DNA of 64,000 nt, from NCBI GenBank assembly GCA_946811185.2, contig OX328107.1:13977565-14041564 (forward strand). The letters are read 5' to 3'. Shown piece by piece: positions 32,008 through 42,490 of the stretch. Made by a program: the position numbers and the translations under genes. The notes beneath the pieces were generated by a model. It was not told where the DNA came from, ran no database searches, and saw nothing but the letters and a program-made list of their open reading frames with translations. How positions within the stretch are numbered: position 1 is the stretch's first letter; the number at the start of each line of letters is the position of its first letter. Origin of the DNA: Hippopus hippopus (taxonomy: Eukaryota; Mollusca; Bivalvia; Cardiida; Cardiidae).

Positions 32008-33192
32008 ATGCCCGTTAATAAATTTGGAAGAATGGATGATGTTAAAACAAACGGTGATGGTGTGTCAATCGCTTACATAAATAATAATTTTTTACGTAAA
32101 GATGGAACAACCACCGTTACCGGTTCTATAAATATGGCTGGTAATACATTAACGAGGGTTAGTAATCCGGTAAATCCTCAAGACGTTGCGACTAAAAATT
32201 ATGTTGATGATAATTCCGGGAGATTTTTAAGAGAAAATGGAGGGTATCATGCTCTTGGATTTCTAAATATGGGTTTTTGCTTTATCACCAAAAGAACTGA
32301 CTGAAGCTGCTACTAAAAGTTATGTGGATAGGAGTGGCAAAGCAATAGTACAACAACAAGACGGCACTTTTTCCGCTGTTACAGATATAAATATGCGGGG
32401 GTATACTTTAACGAATCTTATAGATCCCGCAAACCCGCAAGACGTTGCAACTAAAAAAATACGTAGATGGTGCTACTCGAGCCTTTGTTTACGGATCTGG
32501 AGGGTACATAGCAGTTGCTGAGGTTTCTATGGGTGGGCGGAGAATTTACAACGTCGGAACACCTTTAGAAAACCAACAAGCCGCAAATAAGTTTTACGTA
32601 GACATTAATATAGAAAACGTTAAAAGTTATTCGGGGAGCGGTGCAATATTAAAAAACCCAGAAGGAACCTTTTCTGTCGTTAGCGATATCGACATGAATG
32701 GCAACTTTTTAAAAAAATATCGCAGACCCGAGAGATCCACAAGACGTTTCAACTATGGCTTACGTAGACGCCAATAAAGTAATAGCGTCGAGACTAATTG
32801 GTCCTAAACCTATTATAACCGTGTGGACTGAAGAAAATGGCCCAATAGGAAACGACAATTACGAGTTTTCATTTGGTAATGGTAATTCAGGCACTGACCA
32901 TGGTTTGGGCGGTTATTGTATGAGTGCGCCGGGTGGCATTATAAGAGGTAGTTTAACGGTTGTTAAAGATGACCCTAATGTACCAGAAGAGGTAAAAGTT
33001 AATATTGTGGTAAACGGAATAGAGCACGTTGATTACCCTATTATTAAAAAGAAAGATGAGACTTGCAGCTGTGTAATTTTTCCTAAACCACTCGAAATAA
33101 AGCAATGCGACATCATAAACTTTATTTCAAGATCAGATAACCCTACCGTGCGTCACGCTTACATATCTATTTTGATAGAGTTAGACTTATAA
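32008..33192 (+). pseudogene. Copy B fibre: five YVD-ending repeats and a C-terminal head
   Basis: ATG 32008. Each repeat has about 40 residues: a 'G-x-x-x-V/A-x-G/D-I-N/D-M' start, a 'T-L-x-x-V/L-x-x-P-x-x-P/Q-Q' middle and an 'A/S-T-x-x-Y-V-D' end. Repeats end near 32208, 32330, 32470, 32610 and 32770; frameshifts lie near 32275, 32455 and 32715. The head runs 32755-33192 in one frame (GPKPIITVW...KQCDIINFISRS). Such repeats are typical of phage and viral tail-fibre shafts, which trimerise and bind receptors. The whole gene is repeated, more decayed, at 20930-21926. Confidence 0.82.
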
Positions 33193-33224
33193 AAATATTT
33201 AACATGTAAAGTGTTAAATATTGA
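33193..33224. terminator. Hairpin after fibre gene (copy B)
   Basis: Arms aatatttaac and gttaaatatt with a short loop begin right after the stop codon of the fibre. The position and stem match copy A (21928-21961), while loop bases differ. Confidence 0.6.
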
Positions 33225-34065
33225 AAAAGGATTAATTTTCACCACGTGACATAGTATTTCACAATTTTGTCTAATATCTCGCAATGTATACTCATATAAT
33301 ATCACTTTAGACTGGACTTTTGAGGATGATGGTAGTATATTATGATATTAATAATTTTTTGCTTTGTTTTTTTCTAAAAATTGAAATGTATATGGTAATT
33401 GTATAAGATAGGATTTTTATTCATAATAATAAAGCGGTCTTACTTCCTTGTTGTATTTTAATTTTGTAAGAATGTTATTACTAACAAAAATGGTAACCTC
33501 TGGCGAGGCCTAACAGCCCGTAAGTAAATACCGAAAAAGAGAAAAAAAAAAAAAATGACAACCTCTTGAGAGGCCTAACAGCCTGTAGGTTAATACCAAA
33601 CACTAACATAAAATGGTAACCTCTGGCGAGGCCTAACAGCCCGTAAGTTAATACCGTATCAATACATTTCTTACACATTAAAAACACAATGTTGTAAGGC
33701 TGCTGTTTAAAAACAGAATAAGTATTTTATACAATTATTGTACACGTTAAACATTTTTTTTTTTTTTTTTAAAACAGGGTAAAAATGTTTGTTGATATTA
33801 TAATATACTACCATTTTCAGTTTTGGTGGTGTTAAGTGAAAGCTATATGGTTGTGTACTAAATAATACTTCCTCTTTCGTTTTCGATGAGAAAGTATGAA
33901 AAAAATGGTTTATATCATGGTAGTGTCATGACTCACCTTACTTCTCTCATGTTAAGGTATAGAAAACAGAGTAAAAGGTGATTTTTAAGCTAGTTTAACG
34001 TTTTTCAACATTATTTAGCTAGGTTAAAAATATCAAAATTTATTTTTAGTTTTATAAGTTATAGT
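33225..34065. other. Gene-free stretch with a structured triple repeat
   Basis: No coding signal. The notable part is the three-copy repeat listed at 33491-33655. Otherwise the stretch holds AT-rich DNA, a T-run at 33751-33770 and short A/T tracts. No terminal inverted repeat was recognised. Confidence 0.6.
33491..33655. repeat. Three copies of a 43-bp structured repeat
   Basis: Copies at 33491-33533, 33555-33597 and 33613-33655 share tggtaacctctggcgaggcc and taacagcccgtaagttaata. Each can pair GGTA with TACC at its ends, and CCTC-GAGG inside. The second copy changes CTGGCGAG to CTTGAGAG, which keeps the inner stem (CCTC with GAGG, then TT/GA in the loop). Spacers are A-rich and unrelated. 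Confidence 0.8.
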
Positions 34066-34786
34066 TTAAATATTTTCTTCCTCCTCCTCATCAGAGCTTG
34101 ACTCTTCATTTAAAACACTAGGTAAAATTTCCTTTTGAGGTGGATTTACATTTTTTTCTGTTACTTTTACTGATATAATTTTAATTTGTATTGTTTCAAT
34201 ACTTTGATTATAAAAAATTCCTTCTATTTTTAAAACGCAAATCACTTTACAAGGGGTTTCTGTATATAAAAGAGGATTTACTTTTTCATAATTACTTTCT
34301 TCATTTTTTAAAAAAAAATCGGTATTTATTACAATTTTACCATTACTATCTTTTTTATCTTTGCTTTGGATTAAATTTTGGCGACTCTCCATCATTATAT
34401 TTTAAAATTTCAATTTCGCTAAGATTTCTAATTTTTTTTTTTTTAACTCTTGCTTTTTGATTTTGAAAAAAGTTCGTTAACTTCTCCATATCTTCTTTAA
34501 ATTTTTTTTCTTTTTTGGTAGGTTCTTGTTGGTCATAAAAACAAGCTAAAGATAAAGCGTATCCAGTTGGGTTTTTCTGTTTTTTATTTTCATAAGTAAT
34601 AACACCATATGAAAACAAAGGTGGAGTACGTATATATAGTGGTCCGTTTTTACCAGTAGAGTATTCATACTCAAGTGGTATTTTAGTGAAATTTTATTCT
34701 GTTTTTGTTTATATATTGTTTAAATTTAGAGAAAGCTTTTCTTCACAAAGCTCTCCTGATTTAATACTATTCGTTTTTGTAGTCAT
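34066..34786 (-). pseudogene. Putative single-stranded-DNA-binding protein (DUF5871-like), copy B
   Basis: ATG 34786 (MTTKTNSIKSGELCEE) then a short frame with stops. A block with GPLYIRTPPLFSYGVITYEN is followed by the frame 34618-34355 (YALSLACFYDQQ) and, after a shift in a T-run near 34440-34370, the frame to TAA 34066. It ends in a strongly acidic tail (NEESSSDEEEEENI). The 'G-P-L-x-I-x-T-P' block and acidic tail resemble SSB-type OB-fold proteins of large DNA viruses. It would protect displaced strands during protein-primed replication. The family call is from memory of the pattern and is moderate. Confidence 0.45.
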
Positions 34787-35009
34787 TTTTCCTATAAATA
34801 ATTATTTCTTAAGCCATTTTTTCAACTTATTTTTAATCAAAATTATAAACCTTAGCGGTTTTTATAATTATAGTTTTTTAGATTTCAAGATTTTTTGGAT
34901 TTTTGGATTGTTTGGATATGCGCGGCATTTTTGACACAGATCGATCAAATAAAAAAATTACACCACATTACGGTCGTTTGAGATAAAACCCCCATTTTAT
35001 GTACTACTA

Positions 35010-35133
35010 GCGTACAAAATGAGGTTACTCTCGAAAACGTTGAAGATATCTTGATAAACATCACAAAAAATTGAAACGAGATTGTTGAAATAGAAGAGAA
35101 TGAATCCCTGTGCTTTGTGCGTTACCTAGTTTA
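35010..35133 (+). pseudogene. Copy C dUTPase-like fragment
   Basis: About 40 codons matching the C-terminal end of 27551-27890 (TLENVEDILINIT, then IEENESLCFV), with one in-frame stop. It marks the left edge of copy C, which is on the plus strand and opposite to A and B. Confidence 0.55.
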
Positions 35134-35169
35134 AAAAATCGTTCTGATAAAAATAATGGGGATAAACCA

Positions 35170-35758
35170 ATTTAACCAACGTTACCTTCTGCCCCTCCCA
35201 GTGACGAAGGGGCGGGATATCGTTTACAAAATGTCAATGAGATCCAAAGGTTTCTCGAGGAAGAAAAGCGAGTTCGAAAGGCTCTAAGCAAGAAGTACCA
35301 TAGAGCCTTAAAAATAATAGACAGTGTTGATGTTGCGCTTATCAGCACTACAATGGGTCTTGGTGGTGTTTTGTCCACTGTAGTGGCTGTTCCCGTTGTT
35401 ATCGTCATGCAGAGTGTAGAGCTTGTCACTGGCGGTCTAAGCATCGTCGGTAAGCACGCAAACAAACAATGCGCTACAAAAGCGACGAAGCACAAAAAGT
35501 TCTAGACGATCGCTGAAGCGAAGCTAAACACGATCTCGTCGTACATCTCTAAAGCTCTCACTGATAAGCGATGACGAGTTTCAGCTTATCTTGGGCGAGC
35601 TGGAAAAATAACAAGCCATGAAAGAAGACGCTAAAAGATCGTCGAGTAAAAACCTTAGCAACGATCATAGACAAACGTTGATTGAGCAAGGGAGGCAGGA
35701 AGCTCGTGAGTCCTTTCGGAGGCTGATTGAAAAGAATAACAAGGAATATCCGAGATAG
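35170..35758 (+). pseudogene. Copy C hydrophobic/coiled-coil ORF with PSAPP motif
   Basis: Counterpart of 26855-27480. PSAPP codons begin at 35185 and are followed by SDEGAGYRLQNVNEIQ and a Lys/Arg-rich helix. A hydrophobic segment (LGGVLSTVVAVPVVIVMQS) and, after a shift near 35470, IAEAKLNTISSYISKAL come next. Another shift leads to EARESFRRLIEKN and TAG 35756-35758. The order of parts and the PSAPP motif equal copy B, while codon use is clearly more GC-rich. Confidence 0.65.
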
Positions 35759-36516
35759 TTTACGAGCGGAACGAACTGGACAGCAAGATTTACAGAGCGT
35801 TCTCTCCAAGTTTTTCAAGCCTATTACGGATACGCAAAAGACTACAAGAAGGAGGTACTTGCGGAGCTTAAAGTAAGCCCATGAAAGAAGGCATACCAAA
35901 GGCTATTAGGTTCCCAGCCTTTCCGTCTATCGAGGCTGGGAACGCCTCCTGAAGAAAAACAAGAAGACGCGCAGTTTATCGGACCGATCTCTAAGAAAGT
36001 TCGCTACTAAGTCTGAGGCTGATACAACGTACGGGCTATTTGAGAAAGGCGGTAACTTCTATATCGGTAACAAGCCCGTTGTCATCGTAGACAACAATAT
36101 TGTGGTTGGCGGTGGGGAGTATCAAGGGACGCCTGGTCTATGGGAACTTATCATAGCTAAGAATCCGGACGATAATGTGTATACTAATGGGGATTACGAC
36201 AATTACACGAAGTTGATGCACCCTCAGTCGCGGTAAGGATCCGAGCAGCAAATATCCAAAAAGTGGTAAAGTACAGAAATGGAAAAGGGTACTTAAAACG
36301 ATTTGGGATAATAGAGCCCCAGAGATTACTTACCACCAGCAACTTCCCTGGAACCCCACTCCGATAGGAAAGGGGGTTAAGGCATTACTCGAAAGATTCT
36401 ACCTGTTGATGGCGAGTATGGCAGAGGGCAACACGGGGGTAAGAAATGAGCTAATTAGCATGTGCGATGAATTAAAAAGACAACGCGTCTTGGATGCAAA
36501 AGCTTACAAAAAATAA
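35759..36516 (+). pseudogene. Copy C conserved unknown ORF (GLWELI protein)
   Basis: Counterpart of 25931-26788 and 18409-19320. The first 140 bp is frame-damaged. Then come FATKSEADTTYGLFEKGG, FYIGNKPVVIVDNN, GTPGLWELIIAKNPDDN and, after GDYDNYTK, a further shift. The C-terminus (GNTGVRNELISMCDELKRQ) ends at TAA 36514-36516. Here the reading continues past the point where copy B has a stop. Confidence 0.65.
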
Positions 36517-36535
36517 TGTCTAAAATTTAAAAAGG

Positions 36536-36913
36536 ATGATTGTTCCGAGAAATCATGGATTTAAGAGAAAGTATGTATACGGCGGAGCTAGGAACTTTGG
36601 CAGCATCGCGAACTTTTTTCGAGGTTTGTTACTAATAGCGCTGCGAAACAAATTGCCTCTTCAGCCTTTGATGTGGGCAAGGGCGTTGCTAAGGAAGGAG
36701 CAAAGAAAGCTCTAGAGGTTGGAAAGAGTGCTGCAATAGACGCGGGAAAGAGACTCATTGAGAAAACTTTAAACACCTAAGTCGCGAGAAATATTGCGAA
36801 GATAAACGGGTACACCAGTAGCACAAAACATTGACTCCTTGATAGATGGAAGCGGAGTTAAAGCAATCGTTATCCAAGACCTCGTTCAGAAGTTAAACGG
36901 TGGATCCGGCTAG
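36536..36913 (+). pseudogene. Copy C basic amphipathic ORF
   Basis: ATG 36536 opens a basic head (PRNHGFKRKYVYGGA). After a shift near 36625 come SAFDVGKGVAKEGAKKA and EVGKSAAIDAGKRLIEK. Another shift near 36775 leads to the conserved tail (DLVQKLNGGSG) ending at TAG 36911-36913. This is the best-preserved start and end among the three copies. Confidence 0.62.
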
Positions 36914-36920
36914 AGACTTA

Positions 36921-37106
36921 ATGCGTAATAGTTATTACCAGACAACAGTTAACGTAGAGCTATCTCGGGAAGACGTAAACAGGATGAAAGAGATTGAGAA
37001 GGAGGTAAGTAAGTATCTAAGGGACAATGAAGTCATTTACCTATTTAAGCTTATGTGGGATAATAAAATTGAGCCCCTAGTAAGATCAAAGGATAAGAGG
37101 AATTAA
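36921..37106 (+). CDS. Unknown small helical ORF after copy C
   Basis: About 61 codons from ATG 36921, charged and helical (LSREDVNRMKEIEKEVSKYL). In copies A and B the MCP follows at this place; this frame has no match to it. It could be a fragment of another gene at the junction with the mariner remnant. Confidence 0.3.
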   Translation: MRNSYYQTTVNVELSREDVNRMKEIEKEVSKYLRDNEVIYLFKLMWDNKIEPLVRSKDKRN

Positions 37107-37211
37107 AAACATAAATTTGAGAAGAGTGTAGATCGACGACTAGGATCGTTGTTCCAAAACAAAATTATAGTGTTTTCGTAATCTATCTGCGGAAGTTGTT
37201 ACGGAAAAATC

Positions 37212-37965
37212 ATGACGTCGAACTGTGGCGTTGAGTTGCGGAGTGTGGTGAAATTCTGTGTTGCACTTAATAAATCGCCAACAGAAACACTGCGAATGAT
37301 AAAATCAACAGGAGCATATGATAAATGCAGTCCAGCTTTTGTCTACAAATGGCATTCGCGTTTTAGGAGCGGAAGAGAATCTATTAATGACTGTTCCAGG
37401 AGCGATCGACCGACAGTCGTAACTTCTTCGATTAAGAAGTCGGTAAAGGATATGGTTCAGACCGACAAGAAGAACCACCGTCAGAACTATTGCTAATGAA
37501 CTCGGTGTTTCGTGCTCAACAGTACATGGTATACTAACTGAGGAACTTGGCATGTCGAAAGTGAGTGCTCGGTGGGTACCACGATTACTCAAGGAAAATG
37601 AAAAGAAGCGCCGCGTACACTGTTCACAGAAGTTTCTTCACCGCTACGAATCTGAAGGCGAGGATTTTCTTGATCGGATCATCACGACGGATGAGACCTG
37701 GTTACACCACTTTGATCCAGAGACCAAAACTATGTCTTCTATGGATTTCCGGGTTTTTCCCGAGTTGAAGGCGAGTTTGCGTGGAAAGCGATTCGATTCA
37801 GTAGAGGAACTTACAAAACAGACTCAAATTGTTGTATCGTCACTAACTGAGGACTGGTACATTGAAACTTACAACAAATGGATGACCAGGCATAAGAAAT
37901 GCATAGATATTGCTGGTGACTATGTTGAGAAAGTGCGACGATCCCTTGATGTAAACGACGCTTGA
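37212..37965 (+). mobile_element. Mariner-type transposase remnant with internal deletion
   Basis: Mariner/Tc1-superfamily transposase. The N-terminal part (37212-37492) has the helix-turn-helix region (SPAFVYKWHSRFRSG, then DRPTVVTS). After a frameshift near 37490 comes the second HTH (GVSCSTVHGIL) and the first catalytic Asp in TTDETWLHHFDPE (near 37688). The frame then jumps to MDFRVFPELKASLRG, a block normally some 130 residues further on, so the middle with the second catalytic Asp is deleted in frame. It ends at 37965. I could not pair terminal inverted repeats. Inactive. Confidence 0.9.
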
Positions 37966-38884
37966 TGATTACGCGACGTCATATTGACTTCGGCGTGCTC
38001 CGGGTACCTCTAACATACTCAGCCCTGTTATCAGAGTATATATAATAAAGACAGTGTTGAAATGTCAAATTTCGTCGTCTAGGCATTATTTTATTTGTCG
38101 TCTGCAAATGCCTTGAATTTTGACCAGTTTGAAATTTTGTCGTCCGTTAAAGAGTTGTTTTTCACAACGTTTTAGACTGAAGGGTATTAACGGAAGAACA
38201 AAGCCTACTTCCTAAGTATTTTTTATAGAAAACTAAATTCTTGAAAGGAAGCCCTCATCAATCGGTGCCGACCTACACATTCAGCGCCGGTCCCTTCTTT
38301 ATTTTTATCATTTTTTGAGCTATTTCTCTTCAGTTCTATACCAGCATTGAATGTAACATTTCAAGGCATTAATTCACTCTTTTGGGACACTTGAACTCTC
38401 CCTTTATTGCCAATTAAGTTGCAAGAATAGACTGAATTTAGGTCCGTGTCGTATATTTCCGGCAACGGTCAACCCACGCCACGAATGATTCAGACAACAT
38501 CGTACACTTGTTACAGCTAGTGTAGAAAACACGTTGAAAAACCGGAACATTCTCCTTTTTTGGAACTTCAAAGACATAAGAACACATGATTTCAAATGAT
38601 GACAAACTTAGCTTTTCTTTCTGGATGTTTTTTTTTTTTTTCAGCCGATATTTTCAGAAACGGAGGACCAACACATTTTCTTGTCAGAGCCATTGACTCC
38701 GAATATGAAGTTTCCTACACGTGCACCATGTCTGTTTACAACAATATTTCTGCGAATGATTACGTAGTATTAAGAGAACATTACACCATGTGATGTCACC
38801 ATAATTTGGAAAAATTTACTGAATCCAAAAAGGGATATAGATCTAACCCCTACATTTCTCTTCTAAGTGGACGTTATTTATTCG
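37966..38884. other. No recognisable gene
   Basis: Mixed-composition DNA with one T-run (38628-38641). Short open frames have no recognisable pattern. It lies between the mariner remnant and the cut end of the copy D polymerase. Confidence 0.5.
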
Positions 38885-41020
38885 CTGCCCTTATTGATGA
38901 ATTACATATTTTTCTTTACTTCTTAGGTTTGGAATTAGTTTATCAACTTTGTTTACTTTTATTTTTTCAGGAGCAAGAGGACAATCATTGTGTAAATCAT
39001 GCAATTCCTTTGGATACTCTAAATCAACTTCTAAAATACATGAAATTTCTTCCCATGAAAGTAAATCTTCCTCTTCCATCCAATTAAATCCACCAGTAGG
39101 AAGGGGTTGGCTCATCCCCCATCCATAAAGATTGTTAGCGTCTGAGTACGTAATATATTTTGACGGTTTACTCGAATCATACTTATATCTTCCATATACT
39201 TATTAATTGCTTTTCCGTATCTTGTAGAAATCATTGATACTCCATCTCTAATACCTTTTTCAAACATCAATAACATATCTAGGTCTGATATCAACCCTAA
39301 TTTCATATTTGTTGTTTTTAACATTGCGTCCCAAGACAATCCTGGTGATGTATAATACCATGCAGGATCTAATCCGTAATTCTTATGACAAACTTCTCTA
39401 AAGTTTTCAAAGATATCTGCCAAGAGTAAAACATCACTTTTATTATATAAATCATGATAGTCTTTAAAAGTTTTCGTTTCAAATACTTCCCAAACTTTTT
39501 GAGCATGTGTATAATCCTCATCACTAATATGTTCATACCTAAGACTAGAGTAAAATATTTCTTTTTGGGGGGTAGCATAGTTTCTTGTAATCTTTTTAAT
39601 GAGTCAAGGTACTCATATGGAAAAATACCTTTTTGAGTAAGCAAATTAAATTGCTCTTTTTTATAATATCTAGCTAAATTCAGATTTATCCAAATTACTC
39701 GCTAAATTTTGCAAACTATCTGGCATGAACTTCATTCTATCAATAAATCTGATTTTATGAATTCCAGTTTTAATGTCTCCATCTTTATTAGTGTACTCTA
39801 TAGGTAATTTTTTGGTAGAACTTATATATTTTTCTTCATTGTTAGAAATACAATTAACTGAAATAATGTTGAAAACGGCGTTAAACACGATACAATCAAG
39901 GAATACAATTAATATCCCCTTCAGTTCTGCTGAGGTTTTTTATAAATAAATGACTGTCATACCCACTAAGATTATGAAATACCGCAGGAGTAAATTTAGG
40001 TCTACGGTATTTCAAATTACATTTATTGTGGGCAGCCCCTCTCAATTTTCCTGTAAAATGACAATGATCTCTTACTTTGGTATCATCCTTAGTAAATCTT
40101 TTTTTACATATCCAACATTTAGTTGCTGCAAGAAAATTTGTTCTTTCTCCCCCAAATATCATTTCCTTGGATGGTATGCTATCAATTTTTATAATGTCTC
40201 GTCCTAAGTATTCTATAAATTTTTGTGCTGCATTTTTCCTTGTATATTGTTCTATTTTTGAGGGGTAAATATCTTCAAAACGTGATTTAATGTAATAACA
40301 AAAACCTGAGGGTTCATGTATATGATATTGTTTTGTGTAATTGTTTTGTGGATTTGGGGCACAAGTATCTATTTTATGTAAAATAGATTCAGAATCAGCG
40401 TAAATTATAATAGGAAACTTTTCTTGTTTGTAGTAGTTTTTAAAGTTTAAAATAGACCCCTCTTTTTGTAATTGTATTTTAACTGCTTCATGTTCATTAC
40501 AGTATTTAATATGCTTTGCTAAAGAATTTTCTGTGGAAAACGCATTTAAACGTCTTGGGCAAAAATGTCATTTTCCATCATGGTTTGATCACTGAGCAGA
40601 CATCAATCGACCTAATTTTTTAATTAAACAATAATGATCATTTCCATTTCGTTCTAACAGCAAAAGATTTGTTATGTGGTCTATCAGTAAATTTGGTAAT
40701 TCTAAGAGGATAAACATAATTATTATAACCAAATACGTTTATGGATATTGTTGGATTTTGCTTCTCAATTTTTTTTATATCCTTTAAAGAAACAGGATAT
40801 TCTATTCCGCTCATATCTAATGTATTTTCTAAAGATATTAAGTCACTTATCCTTTCAGGATGATTGTTTGTGGGATTTTGATGTCTAAGCACAACGTATA
40901 AAAAGCATTTATTATCTTTATTTTGAATGTTAATAATTGCTTTTTTGTCGGCTAATTTTTTGGGAAGCTTAATATATGAATAACCTCTTAATGGATTATA
41001 TCTTGCATATGTAATCTTAA
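38885..41020 (-). pseudogene. Copy D DNA polymerase B, N-terminal two thirds
   Basis: The minus-strand reading starts near 41020 (LRGYSYIKLPKKLADKK) without a visible start. It passes an exonuclease-region block, then the Endo-VII-like insert in 40162-39896 (CWICKKRFTKDDTKVRDHC, then GAAHNKCN) and NLSGYDSHLFIKNL. Next come the linker (39888-39670) and the palm start with YEYLDSLKRLQETMLPPKKK. Then come a DPAWYYTSPGLSWDAMLK block, YGKAINKYM, and PMSQPLP-type motif A flanks in a broken frame near 39115. The homology stops near 38900, before motifs B and C. More than six frame changes. Closest in layout to copy B but not identical. Confidence 0.88.
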
Positions 41021-41228
41021 ATCAACTATACTAGAAAACGTGTCTGGAGCAGACGAATTCTAGGGATCCACTACGGAAAAACATTGCGGAAAAAAGGTAT
41101 TTGAGAAGTAGACGGTAATCTCTTCTCTGCCAGACGCGATAGTATACTGACGATTTCAAAAACAGGGTGGGAAAAGTCCTACTCTCGGCCAGCAACCGAA
41201 TCTCCATCTTTCGAGTATGAGCTAGACG

Positions 41229-41279
41229 GAGAAAAGAAACTCTCTCTCTTCCTCTCTCTCTCTCTGTCACTGTCATTCT

Positions 41280-41345
<66 letters not shown>

Positions 41346-41500
41346 CAAAAACCAATAACTAACCAACTATAACCAACCAAACAACCAACCAACAGCGAAC
41401 CCAACAACCGACAAAAACCAACCCAAAACAACAAACCAACAACAAACAAATCAACTAAACAACAACAACCAACCTACCAACCAATCACCAAAAAAGCAGC
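41229..41500. repeat. (TC)n microsatellite followed by AACC-rich simple repeat
   Basis: TC repeats with short breaks fill 41229-41342. From 41346 on the DNA is A/C-only for about 150 bp (caaccaaccaa variants). From 41501 to 41680 nothing is recognised. Confidence 0.9.
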
Positions 41501-41681
41501 CAACCTTTCACTTGTTCACTCCTTTCCAGAAGTGTTAGAACTGGGTGAGAATAATGAAAGTCGGGCGTAAAGATAAGTCTTAACCTTTTCTTTAGGGTGT
41601 GGGTAAAATTCGCCTTTATCTTTTAATAAGGTCAATCCGCCCGCAGTCCTATGAAAGAGAACATTTCACAACTAAACAGAT

Positions 41682-41993
41682 ATGGAAGAGCTACAGAAGT
41701 CCATAGAAGAAATGACGAGAATGGTTAACATGCTCTCATCACAACTTTGTTTGGCATGCGATCAGCTGATACAACTAATGTTAGAAAAAAACAACAAGGA
41801 GGAACGCTTTGTCATTAAGGAGACGGAGTGCTGGGATGACGATGATGAGCCATCATTCACACTACGTTTCGACCTTGATGCCCAGAAGTTGAAGAGGTTA
41901 AGGAGGCGGGCAGCAAGCAGCTGCTCACAGCCTGTGGAAAAGTTGGATGTTGCGCCTAAAAAACACAATTTCAAAGCAAAACAGCCCTTTTAA
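41682..41993 (+). CDS. Unknown acidic/coiled-coil ORF before P3
   Basis: Intact, 103 residues. Residues 1-35 are a leucine-rich helix (EELQKSIEEMTRMVNMLSS). A WDDDDEP acidic patch and FTLRFDLDAQKLKRLRRRAA follow, then a basic tail. No domain recognised. It is on the same strand as, and about 580 bp upstream of, the P3 ATPase, with only simple repeat between, so it may belong to P3. Confidence 0.4.
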   Translation: MEELQKSIEEMTRMVNMLSSQLCLACDQLIQLMLEKNNKEERFVIKETECWDDDDEPSFTLRFDLDAQKLKRLRRRAASSCSQPVEKLDVAPKKHNFKAKQPF

Positions 41994-42079
41994 GGGCCTC
42001 TCAACTTTACCGAAAGAGCAATCTTTCTTAAATTGACAACTAGGCATAACTATGCATATTTGTCTGACAAACCCATTTC

Positions 42080-42490
42080 TTTTCCGAAAACAACCAACAA
42101 CAGCTAACCAACAACAAAAAGCAACAACCAACCAACCGACCGTCAACCAACCAACATCAACAACAACCAACTGCTAACCAACCAATCAACAACAACCAAC
42201 CAACCAACATCAACAACCAACCAACATCAACGACCCAGCAACAACAATCAACCAACAACAACCTACCGACCAACCAACAACAACAACCAACCAACAACCA
42301 AACGACTAACAACAACCAACCACTTAGCAACAACCAACCAACAACAACCGCAACCGGCTGACCAACCAACAACAACCAACCAACAACAAAAACAAACCAA
42401 CAACAAAAACCAACCAACAACAACAACCAACCGACCAACCAACAACTAACCAACAACAATCAACGACTTAGCAACAACCAACCAACAACC
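42080..42490. repeat. CAACCAACAA-type simple repeat
   Basis: About 400 bp of A/C-rich tandem-like DNA with units caacaaccaaccaac. It is the same base composition as 41346-41500, so both flanks of the 41682 ORF share it. Confidence 0.9.

Noticed and set aside
33491..33655. CRISPR array
   Set aside because: Only three units, eukaryotic context, spacers are A-rich and unequal, no cas genes.
33481..33687. 68-codon minus frame with a repeated TYGLLGLARGYHF phrase
   Set aside because: The repeated phrase is the 43-bp structured DNA repeat read in one frame, not a gene.
36921..37106. N-terminus of the copy C major capsid protein
   Set aside because: Position fits but none of the MDILN, KADGT or LTNNAL blocks is present.
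41031..41366. 111-codon minus frame rich in Glu-Arg
   Set aside because: Its start is a translation of the (TC)n microsatellite; the rest has no pattern.
42157..42459. 100-codon minus frame rich in Leu, Val, Trp and Cys that looks like a membrane protein
   Set aside because: Translation of the CAACCAACAA simple repeat.
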